DNA of 30,183 bases from Erysipelotrichia bacterium. Its GTDB lineage: Bacteria; Bacillota_I; Bacilli_A; Erysipelotrichales; Erysipelotrichaceae. The DNA is taken from assembly GCA_009929095.1 (NCBI GenBank), contig SABF01000002.1:1-30183 (forward strand), written 5' to 3'. The notes below the pieces were generated by a model. It saw nothing but the letters and a program-made list of their open reading frames with translations, made no database searches and was not told the DNA's origin. Both the position numbers and the translations under genes were made by a program. Below are positions 17,093-24,755 of the stretch, in pieces (position 1 is the stretch's first letter; every line of letters starts with the position of its first letter).

Positions 17093-17115
17093 AGTGGTAT
17101 ACCACTAGTATACCA
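17093..17115 (-). promoter_or_regulatory. Extended -10 promoter overlapping a TGGTATACCA operator
   Basis: AGTGGTATACCACT (17093-17106) is a perfect 14-base palindrome. Adjacent to it, the minus strand reads TGGTATACT (17115-17107), a good extended -10 element. Transcription would begin inside the palindrome, so a bound repressor would block RNA polymerase. This supports autoregulation of the UTRA/GntR pair. Confidence 0.6.
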
Positions 17116-17450
17116 TTTTACAATATTCAGTGACTACTGCAGGAGAGTGCGGCTCACGAAAAGATGATTCTGATTGGCAAAATGATCGATCCGCGTTCGT
17201 GCAATAGATAAAAGAGATTCAGCGTACATCTGTCAGCGGGTATCTGCAGTTGAACAGCATTAATTTGAATTCGCAGATAATCAAGTGAGTGTATATTGCG
17301 TGCTGATATGTTTGGATACGGATATCACAGATGTGATGAGCATCCCGGAAAACCGCATGTTTGAGCAGTGAAAAGGATGTGTTCTGTTATATAATCATTG
17401 TAATGAAACAAGGTTCTTTTTGGTGTCTGCCGAAGGAGTATGTGCAATAG
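17116..17450. other. Divergent intergenic region before the pilus cluster
   Basis: No intact gene. A short plus-strand frame ending at about 17370 (SIPENRMFEQ and stop) could be the tail of a lost gene, but the family is not recognisable. A TATAAT at 17390-17395 is the best -10 candidate for the pilus operon, with no good -35. GAAGGAG at 17432-17438 serves the first pilus gene. Confidence 0.4.
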
Positions 17451-18023
17451 ATGAAAAAGTGTCTGATCAAAAAACTGAATCAGTCACAGGGAGCCTCACT
17501 GATGCTGGCACTGCTGGTTTTTCTGATCTGTGCAATGTGCGGATCCGTCGTACTGGCTGCAGGCACTGCAGCGGCAGGAAGAATAGCCGGACTGAAAGAA
17601 AGTGACCAGTCACTCTATACATTGACTTCAGCAGCAGGTGCAATCGGCGATGAACTGAGAACTGCCAGATATACCTATGATTCAGATAATGCGGCGCTTA
17701 CTGAGGTGACGCCGAAAAGTTCAATAATGGCCGGCACTTTGGAATATCTCTGCAGCATGATCGCTGATGGAAATGATTCTGCGACAAAGAATGTAACCCT
17801 GACGGCTGCCGGCAGCGATCTTCTGAGCGACGAGGTGAATGCTGATATAACCATGGACAGTAAATACAGCATCCAGGCGGTCTTCACAATGAATGACAGC
17901 AGAACTGCTGTTATTCTTACTTCTGCCGGAGTTCCGTATGTGGACAGCCAGTATGAAACTGAAGACAGTCCGAAGTCCATGACCTGGGCAGATCCGGAAA
18001 TTACAGTTGGAGACAGCAGATGA
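17451..18023 (+). CDS. PilX-like membrane-anchored pilus accessory protein
   Basis: 190 residues. A basic N-terminus is followed by one hydrophobic helix (about 15-40) with the pattern QGASLMLALLVFLICAM, reminiscent of PilX_N-type proteins of pilus operons, which lack the Glu5 of true prepilins. The rest is a Ser/Thr/Asp-rich extracytoplasmic domain. First gene of the pilus cluster and overlapping the next start by ATGA, so a minor pilus component or assembly accessory is likely. Specific function unknown. Confidence 0.7.
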   Translation: MKKCLIKKLNQSQGASLMLALLVFLICAMCGSVVLAAGTAAAGRIAGLKESDQSLYTLTSAAGAIGDELRTARYTYDSDNAALTEVTPKSSIMAGTLEYLCSMIADGNDSATKNVTLTAAGSDLLSDEVNADITMDSKYSIQAVFTMNDSRTAVILTSAGVPYVDSQYETEDSPKSMTWADPEITVGDSR

Positions 18024-18331
18024 AGAGACTGTTTGAAAAACTGAACAGTACCAGAGGAGAATCTCTTTCAGAAACCATGATCTCCAGTCTGGTCATTGCT
18101 CTTGGCTTTATTCTGGCAGTATCCATGATCCTGGCGGCATCCAATATGGTGAGCAATGCAGATAAGAAGTGGAAAGAATACTATGAGAATAAAAACACGC
18201 TGGAAGAACGCGCCGGCGGATCTGCTGCCGGGATACTGACACTGAAAAACGACACACAGCAGATCTCAGAAAACATTGTGATATATTCTTCAGAGGATGA
18301 AACACTTGCGGCTTATGAAAAGGCTAAGTAG
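18020..18331 (+). CDS. Small type IV pseudopilin-like protein
   Basis: 103 residues. The sequence STRG-ESLSETMIS followed by about 20 hydrophobic residues fits a prepilin signal: cleavage after Gly13 with Glu at +5, though +1 is Glu rather than the usual Phe. The short C-terminal domain (about 60 residues) is charged. Translationally coupled to the upstream gene and overlapping or abutting the next pseudopilin. Likely a minor pilin. Confidence 0.72.
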   Translation: MKRLFEKLNSTRGESLSETMISSLVIALGFILAVSMILAASNMVSNADKKWKEYYENKNTLEERAGGSAAGILTLKNDTQQISENIVIYSSEDETLAAYEKAK

Positions 18332-18866
18332 ACAGATGAAGAAGAGAAACAGCCGGGGATTCACATTATCAGAAACACTGACCACGGTGCTGCTGCTGGC
18401 GATTGTTTTTGCCGGCATTACTGGTGGGATTGTTGCTGTCAGCGATGCCTATCAGAAGATTACTGTACGATCGGAAGCACAGACGCTGCTTTCAACAACC
18501 GTGACCGAGATCAGCAAAGAACTGCGCGAGGCAGTCAATATCAGCTCCGATGATGGGAAGATCAGTTTCTACTCTGCCCGAAGGGGAAGATATATATCAA
18601 TTCAGAACGGAACTGATACAGTTGGGATTGTTATAAGAGAGTATAGCGATGGGTCTGAAACAGAAACGGAAGAGATTCGGCTTCTGTCAGAAAAGACTGA
18701 GACCAGCAATCTGGTTTCACTGATTGATCCGGAAAAGAGCATTCAGCTGGAAAATGGAGTGATCCGGTTTGCGGTCTATGTCACGGCTGAAAAGGATCTG
18801 CAGTCAGGTCCTGCCAAAGCTATTATTTCCATGGACATATCAATTCGGCCATATTCCGCGGTTTGA
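18315..18866 (+). CDS. Minor type IV pilin (PilW/GspJ-like pseudopilin)
   Basis: About 183 residues from the ATG at 18315; an ATG at 18336 (leader MKKRNSRG) is equally possible, and one at 18297 would overlap the previous gene more. The prepilin signal is NSRG-FTLSETLTT with Phe+1 and Glu+5, followed by a hydrophobic helix. The C-terminal domain is beta-rich. With the two preceding genes it makes a minor-pilin priming set of the GspI/J/K type, placed before the motor genes. Confidence 0.82.
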   Translation: MKRLSRQMKKRNSRGFTLSETLTTVLLLAIVFAGITGGIVAVSDAYQKITVRSEAQTLLSTTVTEISKELREAVNISSDDGKISFYSARRGRYISIQNGTDTVGIVIREYSDGSETETEEIRLLSEKTETSNLVSLIDPEKSIQLENGVIRFAVYVTAEKDLQSGPAKAIISMDISIRPYSAV

Positions 18867-18896
18867 ATCTGCAGCAGGTGAAGGAGAATACAGGAT

Positions 18897-20585
18897 ATGA
18901 AAAATAAAAAACTAGGCGAAATGCTTGTGGATGCCGGGGCGATTACTCAGGAACAGCTGACTTCGGCACTGCAGATACAGAGAGATACTGGCAAACGTCT
19001 CGGGTCAATTCTGATTGAACAGCGCTTTATCTCTGAAAATGAACTGGTGGAAACACTGAAGATGCAGCTTGGCATCGATTTCATTGACCTCAACAAAGTA
19101 AGGGTCGATTCAACCCTGACTCAGTCCATTTCAAAAGATATGGCAAAACAGTATCGTATTGTTCCTGTGAAGATGGCTGGAGATCGACTGTATATTGCTA
19201 TGGAAGATCCACTTAATTTCCGCGCTATAGAGGCGGCGAAGGAGATCTCCCGCAAACGTGTGACTCCGATGATTGCTTATGCCAATGCCATTACAAGGGC
19301 AATCAGTGTGCTCTATGAGAATGAGGGCGCCGCTATGGCCATTGAGCAGATGCAGGAAGAACGCAGTGATCTGACAATTGAAGAACGGTCAGAAGCCAAC
19401 CTTTCTGAAATAGCTGCAGCTGCAGCCCCTACCGTAAAACTCGTAAATTCTATTCTGGAGCGAGGAGTTGCAGAGAAGGCTTCTGATATCCACATTGAAC
19501 CAAGACAGTACGAGATGATCGTCCGTATCCGTGTAGATGGAAGACTGGAACAGATACTGACGATTCCAAAGGATCTTCAAAATGCAGTCGTCTCCCGTTT
19601 TAAAGTAATGGGCGGGATGAATATCACGGAACGAAGAGTGCCGCAGGATGGACGTTCAGTTGTAAACAGACCGGATGGATCACATGTGGACCTGCGACTG
19701 AATACACTGCCTACCATTTACGGAGAAAAAGTTGTGGTCCGCATCCTCTGGCGCGATAAGTCAACCCTGACAAGAAAGGGCATAGGTATTACTGATAAGG
19801 ACAATCTGAAATTTGAACGTATTCTAAAGAACTCTTCCGGAATGATTCTGATTGTCGGACCGACCGGATCAGGCAAGACTTCCACTCTATATACCATGAT
19901 CAATGAACTCAATAAAGATACAGTAAACATGATCTCTCTTGAAGATCCGGTTGAGTTCCAGATAGATGGTGTGACTCAGGTGGCCATCAATGAGAAAGTG
20001 GGACTGACCTTTGCCGAGGCACTGAGAGCCTGCCTGCGCCAGGACCCGGATATTATCTGCGTGGGAGAAATCCGTGATGGTGAAACAGCAGAGATTGCCA
20101 TGCGTGCGGCCATGACCGGGCATCTGGTGCTTTCCACCATTCATACCGAAGATGCAGTATCAGCCATTGACCGTCTGAAAGATCTGGGTGTGGAGCCGTA
20201 TCTGATCGGCGGGTCTGTCAGAGGAATCATCTCTCAGAGACTTGTCAGAAGAATATGTCCGAACTGCCGTGAGGTGGTTAAACCGGATCTGACAGTACTG
20301 GATCTGGTAGGCCTGAAAGAAATACCGGGAAAGCCTTACTACCACGGCCGTGGATGTCATATCTGCTTCGATACTGGCTATCGCGGCAGAGTTGGAGTCT
20401 TTGAAATACTGACGATGAACGCTGCTCTGAGAGATGCAATTTCTTCCGGCATGAATGGTTCTCAGCTGAGAGAAGCGGTCGGCAGACTTGATTTTACTCC
20501 GATGATTGTCAATGGCAGAGAGCTCGTCAAAGACGGCGTTACTACAGCAGAAGAACTGCTGAGAGTAGTTGCTGCAGTGGAGTAA
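18897..20585 (+). CDS. pilB: Type IV pilus extension ATPase PilB with N-terminal MshEN domain
   Basis: 562 residues. Residues 5-57 form two tandem 24-residue motifs separated by five residues (starting KLGEMLVDAG and RLGSILIEQR), the MshEN layout that binds cyclic di-GMP in related ATPases. The GspE ATPase core carries Walker A GPTGSGKT (Lys327), the Asp box, Walker B-like RQDPDIICVGEIRD and the His box TGHLVLSTIHT. A zinc-binding C454-x2-C457...C487-x2-C490 distinguishes PilB from PilT. It powers pilin addition at the inner face of the membrane. AAGGAG precedes the ATG. Confidence 0.95.
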   Translation: MKNKKLGEMLVDAGAITQEQLTSALQIQRDTGKRLGSILIEQRFISENELVETLKMQLGIDFIDLNKVRVDSTLTQSISKDMAKQYRIVPVKMAGDRLYIAMEDPLNFRAIEAAKEISRKRVTPMIAYANAITRAISVLYENEGAAMAIEQMQEERSDLTIEERSEANLSEIAAAAAPTVKLVNSILERGVAEKASDIHIEPRQYEMIVRIRVDGRLEQILTIPKDLQNAVVSRFKVMGGMNITERRVPQDGRSVVNRPDGSHVDLRLNTLPTIYGEKVVVRILWRDKSTLTRKGIGITDKDNLKFERILKNSSGMILIVGPTGSGKTSTLYTMINELNKDTVNMISLEDPVEFQIDGVTQVAINEKVGLTFAEALRACLRQDPDIICVGEIRDGETAEIAMRAAMTGHLVLSTIHTEDAVSAIDRLKDLGVEPYLIGGSVRGIISQRLVRRICPNCREVVKPDLTVLDLVGLKEIPGKPYYHGRGCHICFDTGYRGRVGVFEILTMNAALRDAISSGMNGSQLREAVGRLDFTPMIVNGRELVKDGVTTAEELLRVVAAVE

Positions 20586-20589
20586 TCAT

Positions 20590-21675
20590 ATGAAAACGAT
20601 AGATGAACTGATTCGACAGGCATCCTCAATGAATGCGTCAGATGTACACCTGGCTGCCGGGGTTCCGCCTAAAGTGCGTATCGATGGTGAACTTCAAAGT
20701 CTTGAGGAACAGGCACTGACTGCCGATGACTGTGAGCAGTACGCGATAGATCTTGCCGGTGATCAATACGATCAAATCAGAATGATCGGTGAACTGGATT
20801 CCTCTGCAAGCCTTGGCGGGGAGCGTGTGCGTATTAATCTGTATCGTGAACAGAATACTGTCTCCTGCGCTCTGCGTATTCTTCATAACATCATTCCTGC
20901 GATCAAAGATCTTGGGCTGCCGCCGATAGTCACAGAGTTTCCTTCATGGCAGAAGGGAATCATTCTGGTTACTGGCGAAACCGGATCTGGTAAATCCACC
21001 ACCCTGGCTGCGATTCTGGATGAGATCAATCACACACGCAGAGATCACATCATTACTCTGGAAGATCCAATCGAGTATCTGTATACTCCTGATCTGTGCC
21101 TGATCTCGCAGCGTGAGATTGGCAAAGATACCAAAAGCTATGCCGATGGTCTGCGGGCAATCTTAAGAGAGGATCCTGATATTATCCTGATCGGGGAAAT
21201 GCGTGACGCTGAGACAATTGAAACTGCGCTGACAGCTGCTGAGACAGGCCATCTCGTCTTTGCAACACTGCATACCAATTCTGCAGTGGATTCTGTAGAT
21301 CGTATTGTCGGTACCTTCGCGGCTGACCGCCAGCCGCAGATTCGTCTGCAGCTGAGCACGACGCTGAAGGCAGTGCTGTCACAGCAACTTCTGGTAAAGA
21401 AGGGCGGCGGCAGAGCGGCTGCCTGTGAAGCGATGATCGTAACACCGGCGATCAGGAATCAGATCAGAGAAGGCAAGACTCCTCAGATGCATTCCTCAAT
21501 GCTTGCGGCAAGAAATGAAGGATCCATTACCATGGATAACTGTCTGATCGATATGGTGAAAAGAAACATCATAACTTCTGAAACGGCAGCAGCCAATGCA
21601 GTAGATGCAGAGTATGTGAAGTCATCAACGGACAGCTATGCATCACCTGCCAGCCGCAGTGCAAGAAAGATATGA
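20590..21675 (+). CDS. pilT: Type IV pilus retraction ATPase PilT
   Basis: 361 residues from the ATG at 20590 (GTGGAG upstream); an in-frame TTG at 20569 lies inside pilB. The N-terminal PAS-like domain (NASDVHLAAGVPPKVRIDGEL) and RecA core are typical, with Walker A GETGSGKS (Lys135), Walker B REDPDIILIGEMRD and the His-box AETGHLVFATLHTNSA. The PilT hallmark AIRNQIREGKT is present near the C-terminus. Its presence predicts retractile pili, hence twitching, surface sensing or DNA uptake. The start follows pilB by 4 bases. Confidence 0.95.
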   Translation: MKTIDELIRQASSMNASDVHLAAGVPPKVRIDGELQSLEEQALTADDCEQYAIDLAGDQYDQIRMIGELDSSASLGGERVRINLYREQNTVSCALRILHNIIPAIKDLGLPPIVTEFPSWQKGIILVTGETGSGKSTTLAAILDEINHTRRDHIITLEDPIEYLYTPDLCLISQREIGKDTKSYADGLRAILREDPDIILIGEMRDAETIETALTAAETGHLVFATLHTNSAVDSVDRIVGTFAADRQPQIRLQLSTTLKAVLSQQLLVKKGGGRAAACEAMIVTPAIRNQIREGKTPQMHSSMLAARNEGSITMDNCLIDMVKRNIITSETAAANAVDAEYVKSSTDSYASPASRSARKI

Positions 21676-21709
21676 ATTGAACATGACTGAAAGGAGATGA
21701 GGAGGCAGT

Positions 21710-22921
21710 ATGCTGTCATATAAGTACAAGGCACTTTCTCCAGATGGAGCTAAAGTCAATGGGGTAGTAGAGGCCATAGATGAATACTCTGCTGTAGATA
21801 AGATCAAGGCAACCTGCCCCATAGTAGTAAGCATTGAGCAGGTCAGGACCGGCGGTATCTATGACATCCTGAATAAAGAGCTCAGCCATAAGATGGATAC
21901 CAAGGCACTGAGTGTCATGTGCTCTCAGTTTGCTATCATCCTTTCTTCCGGTATATCCATTGCCAACTGCACCAAAATGATTGCAGATCAGACGAAGGAT
22001 AAGAAACTGAAAAAGATGCTGCGGGAATCTGCACGGGATATCTCTGAAGGTGTATCCGTATCTGTGGCATTTGAAAAGAACTGTCCGGATCTTCCGGTAA
22101 CCTTTATTGAAACGATCAAAGCAGGTGAGATTTCCGGCACGCTTGAGGATACCTTCAAGACACTGGAAATTTACTATGAGAAATCCTACAAGGTGCAGGA
22201 GAAGATGAAGTCGGCAATGAGCTATCCACTGTTCGTTGTTGTCGTGGCAGTCATTGTGCTTGGAATCGTTATGGTGAAAGTAATCCCGACGATCTCTGCA
22301 ACATTCATAGATCTGGGCGGAGAACTTCCGTGGATGACTCAGATGCTGATCAGTGTATCCAACGTCTTCACTAAATACTGGATTATCATGGCACTTGCCG
22401 TATTGCTGCTGTATATGGGCATCAAGTGGTATCACCATACGGAAGCGGGAAGACTGCACTGGGCTAAAGTCTTATTGAAACTGCCAATACTGGGCAACAT
22501 CAATACACTTCATGGCAGTGAACAGTTCGCAGATACGATGGCCGCCCTGCTGAAAGCAGGACTTACCGTAGGGGATGCTCTGAGAGTTGCTGCAAAGGTA
22601 ATGGACAACTACGCTATGGGTCTGGAAGTATCTTCCATGGTGGAGAAGATAGAGACAGGACAGCAGCTAAAAGAAACGCTGAAGAAGAGCAAGTACTTCC
22701 CGGACGTATTGACACAGATGTCAGGAGTTGGAGAAGAAACTGGCGAACTGGAGAAGACACTGACTACGATTGGGGCATATTATACAAATGAATATGACCA
22801 TGCAGTGTCTATGGCACTCAGTAGAATGGAACCAACAATGCTGGTAATACTTGCGCTGTTTGCTGGCTTCATTGTCATCTCCATCTACCTGCCAATGTTC
22901 ACAATGTACAATCTTATGTAA
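21710..22921 (+). CDS. pilC: Type IV pilus platform protein PilC (GspF family)
   Basis: 403 residues, standard length. Two T2SSF domains (about 70-190 and 270-395) with three membrane segments near 170-190, 222-242 and 375-397. The motifs AFIxTIxAGExSG-like (FIETIKAGEISGTLE) and SGVGEETGELEK are the repeated GspF signature. It couples the PilB/PilT motors to pilin movement in the membrane. AGGAGATGAGGAG lies upstream. Confidence 0.94.
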   Translation: MLSYKYKALSPDGAKVNGVVEAIDEYSAVDKIKATCPIVVSIEQVRTGGIYDILNKELSHKMDTKALSVMCSQFAIILSSGISIANCTKMIADQTKDKKLKKMLRESARDISEGVSVSVAFEKNCPDLPVTFIETIKAGEISGTLEDTFKTLEIYYEKSYKVQEKMKSAMSYPLFVVVVAVIVLGIVMVKVIPTISATFIDLGGELPWMTQMLISVSNVFTKYWIIMALAVLLLYMGIKWYHHTEAGRLHWAKVLLKLPILGNINTLHGSEQFADTMAALLKAGLTVGDALRVAAKVMDNYAMGLEVSSMVEKIETGQQLKETLKKSKYFPDVLTQMSGVGEETGELEKTLTTIGAYYTNEYDHAVSMALSRMEPTMLVILALFAGFIVISIYLPMFTMYNLM

Positions 22922-22980
22922 AACCGCATAAAAAGAGAGAAATTCAACAATAGATGTTTAGAAAAACAGCACATTATTGC

Positions 22981-23009
22981 TTGCACAGTATGGACTGTAA
23001 TGCTAATAT
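22981..23009 (+). promoter_or_regulatory. Strong promoter for the major pilin genes
   Basis: TTGCAC (22981-22986), a 17-base spacer and TGC-TAATAT (-10 at 23004-23009) with an extended -10 TG. It lies 77 bases before the first pilin start, which suits high, separate expression of the pilus subunits compared with the motor genes. Confidence 0.65.
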
Positions 23010-23085
23010 TTACTTACGTAAAGCATATCTGCAGTAATGAAAATTCATTTGATGTGTGATTGTTTTATAGAAAGAGGTGTCTTGG

Positions 23086-23476
23086 ATGACAATAAAAAAA
23101 TAAAAAGAAAGGTTTTACACTCGCAGAATTACTGGTTGTTGTAGCTATTATTGCAGTACTCGTGGCAGTATCAATTCCCATCTTTACAGCACAGCTTGAT
23201 AAGGCTAGGCTAGCAACAAATCAGGCAAATGCAAGATCAGCAAAGGCCGCGGCTATTGCAGAGTATCTGACGGATGATACAACAACCGTTGGAAAGTATG
23301 ATACTGCAACCGGCAGTTTCACAAAGGGTGGTACAGCAAAAGGTCTTAGTATAACAAGTGATCCATCTACATGGCATACTGGTGAAGGAGATGGAGATAA
23401 ATTGAAAACCAAAACATATACTACCGTTTGGGTGACTTTGGCATCTGGGAAAGTAAACACATATAACTTTGAGTGA
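23086..23476 (+). pseudogene. pilA1: Major type IV pilin gene, frameshifted in an A7 tract (OFF or slippage-dependent)
   Basis: Translation from the ATG at 23086 (AGAGGTG upstream) hits TAA at the sixth codon. Deleting one A from the A7 run at 23094-23100 gives a full 129-residue prepilin with leader MTIKNKKKG, then FTLAELLVVVAIIAVLVAV with Glu+5. This matches the intact downstream paralogue almost residue for residue through about residue 50. Everything after the A run is open and normal to the stop. In the pilin frame no start codon exists until a GTG at 23162 inside the helix. It could be a phase-variable gene, be rescued by slippage, be a new pseudogene, or reflect a homopolymer sequencing error. 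Confidence 0.8.
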
Positions 23477-23567
23477 TACTTAGGCTATTTAGTGAATAAA
23501 CATAACATAATCATCGAACGTTAAGACAATATATTTATTAATCCATAAGCGATATGAGGAGACTAAT

Positions 23568-24014
23568 ATGACAAAGAAAAACAAAAAAGGGTTTACACTC
23601 GCAGAATTACTGGTTGTTGTGGCAATTATTGCAGTACTCGTAGCAGTATCAATTCCCATCTTCACAGCACAGTTGGAAAAGGCTAGACTTGCTACTAATC
23701 AGGCAAATGCAAGAGCAGCTAAGGCAGAAGCAGTAGCATATGTCCTGGGCTCTAGTGATGCCGAAAAAGGAACAAACACTGTTCTGAATGTTACATACAC
23801 AGTGGGTACAGGCGAAGCAACGTATGCTTGGGCGAAAGCAGACAAGGCAGATACTGGAACTTTGGTAGGCGGTACAGCAGCTGATACCAACATTCCTAAT
23901 TGGACAACAACCACAAAGGTTGGCGCAGATGAAAGTTTAGGTAAGAAGCAGTACAGTACAATCGTCGTAAACGTTAATTCATCTGGGACAGTCACTTCTT
24001 ATTACGCAAGTTAG
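23568..24014 (+). CDS. pilA2: Major type IV pilin (intact copy)
   Basis: 148 residues. Leader MTKKNKKG, cleavage before Phe9, Glu13 at +5, and the hydrophobic assembly helix FTLAELLVVVAIIAVLVAVSIPIF. The N-terminal half is a close copy of the upstream pilin, while the C-terminal domain is longer and divergent, rich in Thr/Ala/Lys, and ends SSGTVTSYYAS. No cysteine pair is present. GAGGAG precedes the ATG. It should be the main filament subunit when the upstream copy is off. Confidence 0.92.
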   Translation: MTKKNKKGFTLAELLVVVAIIAVLVAVSIPIFTAQLEKARLATNQANARAAKAEAVAYVLGSSDAEKGTNTVLNVTYTVGTGEATYAWAKADKADTGTLVGGTAADTNIPNWTTTTKVGADESLGKKQYSTIVVNVNSSGTVTSYYAS

Positions 24015-24091
24015 ATTTCTATTACCACCGAAAACCCTGCCATCTGAGGTGACCGCTGACAAGTGGACAGGATAAATAACTAAATGTAACG

Positions 24092-24121
24092 AAAAGGCTT
24101 AATCGTCTGGTTAAGCCTTTT
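24092..24121. terminator. Bidirectional intrinsic terminator after the pilin genes
   Basis: AAAAGGCTTAA (24092-24102) and TTAAGCCTTTT (24111-24121) form a perfect 11-base stem with an 8-base loop. A runs on one side and T runs on the other allow action in both directions. It lies within the IS remnant's end, so the pilin transcript may now end at an IS-borne terminator. Confidence 0.78.
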
Positions 24122-24127
24122 AAATGC

Positions 24128-24496
24128 CTAGTGATAATTCTTTTTGATGTTGCTTATATTGAGAGTTCTCTTGTTTTCTTCTATAGGATAGATATGCGGT
24201 GTATCAGCGATAAGAGCGGCTTTTCTGACTTGCATAGGTGATTGATTTTCAAACCGTTCCTGAAGACATTCCGTATTATAAAACCGAAGATAAGATTCTA
24301 TAGCGTTTCTTAGACTGTCTTCATCCTCTGCATCATACATGTAATACATCTCGGATTTGATGATTCCCCACAATCATTCTGCAGGACAATTATCTATGCA
24401 AGGTGCTGCTCGTGACACAATCCTCTTGATTCCATTTTCATAATCCTTGCAAGCTTGAACCATCAATTCATAAGATATTTTGGTTTTCCTTTCCAT
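24128..24496 (-). pseudogene. In-frame OrfA-OrfB deletion fusion, IS3 transposase remnant
   Basis: From the ATG at 24496 (GGAGGG upstream) the frame gives the OrfA beginning MERKTKISYELMVQACKDYENG. It passes directly into the OrfB end SRAAPCIDNCPAE, a TGA stop, then LWGIIKSEMYYMYDAEDE...SYLRFYNTE...PHIYPIEENKR. This is the IS3-family rve C-terminus with the catalytic-region 'DN' preserved and the DDE core deleted. It cannot make an active transposase. Confidence 0.8.
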
Positions 24497-24755
24497 ATTA
24501 AAATCCCTCCGAGCTGATTTTTTGTATTTCACTTGTCTGCTTTGGAGAGATCATATTAATCCATGAATGGCAGAGATTTTCTTTTATAACTGCATTTCAT
24601 AAATATGTATGCAGAGAGATCAAATAATATGTATGATAACTGGCAATCAGCTGGAAGCACTAATTATAATTTATCTCTGCTATTCTTTTCGCTGTCGCTC
24701 TTCTAGTCTTCCCTGCATCCATCCATTATAATTAAAGTGCTTTAGTGATCAATCT

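Larger units (their letters stand above)
24050..24545 (-). mobile_element. Internally deleted IS3-family element (MITE-like remnant)
   Basis: The ends carry matching inverted GACAAGTG cores: 24058-24065 in TGACCGCTGACAAGTGGACA, and CACTTGTC at 24530-24537. Between them, on the minus strand, lies the start of orfA joined to the end of orfB. About 500 bases remain of an element normally near 1.4 kb. No clear target duplication was seen. It separates the tandem pilins from the next pilus genes. Confidence 0.7.

Noticed and set aside
21716..22459. 247-codon minus-strand frame opposite pilC
   Set aside because: Antisense shadow of pilC; composition is not protein-like.
23162..23476. Pilin 1 as an intact gene starting at GTG 23162
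   Set aside because: That start lies within the transmembrane helix and would lack the leader and cleavage site; no ribosome-binding site precedes it.
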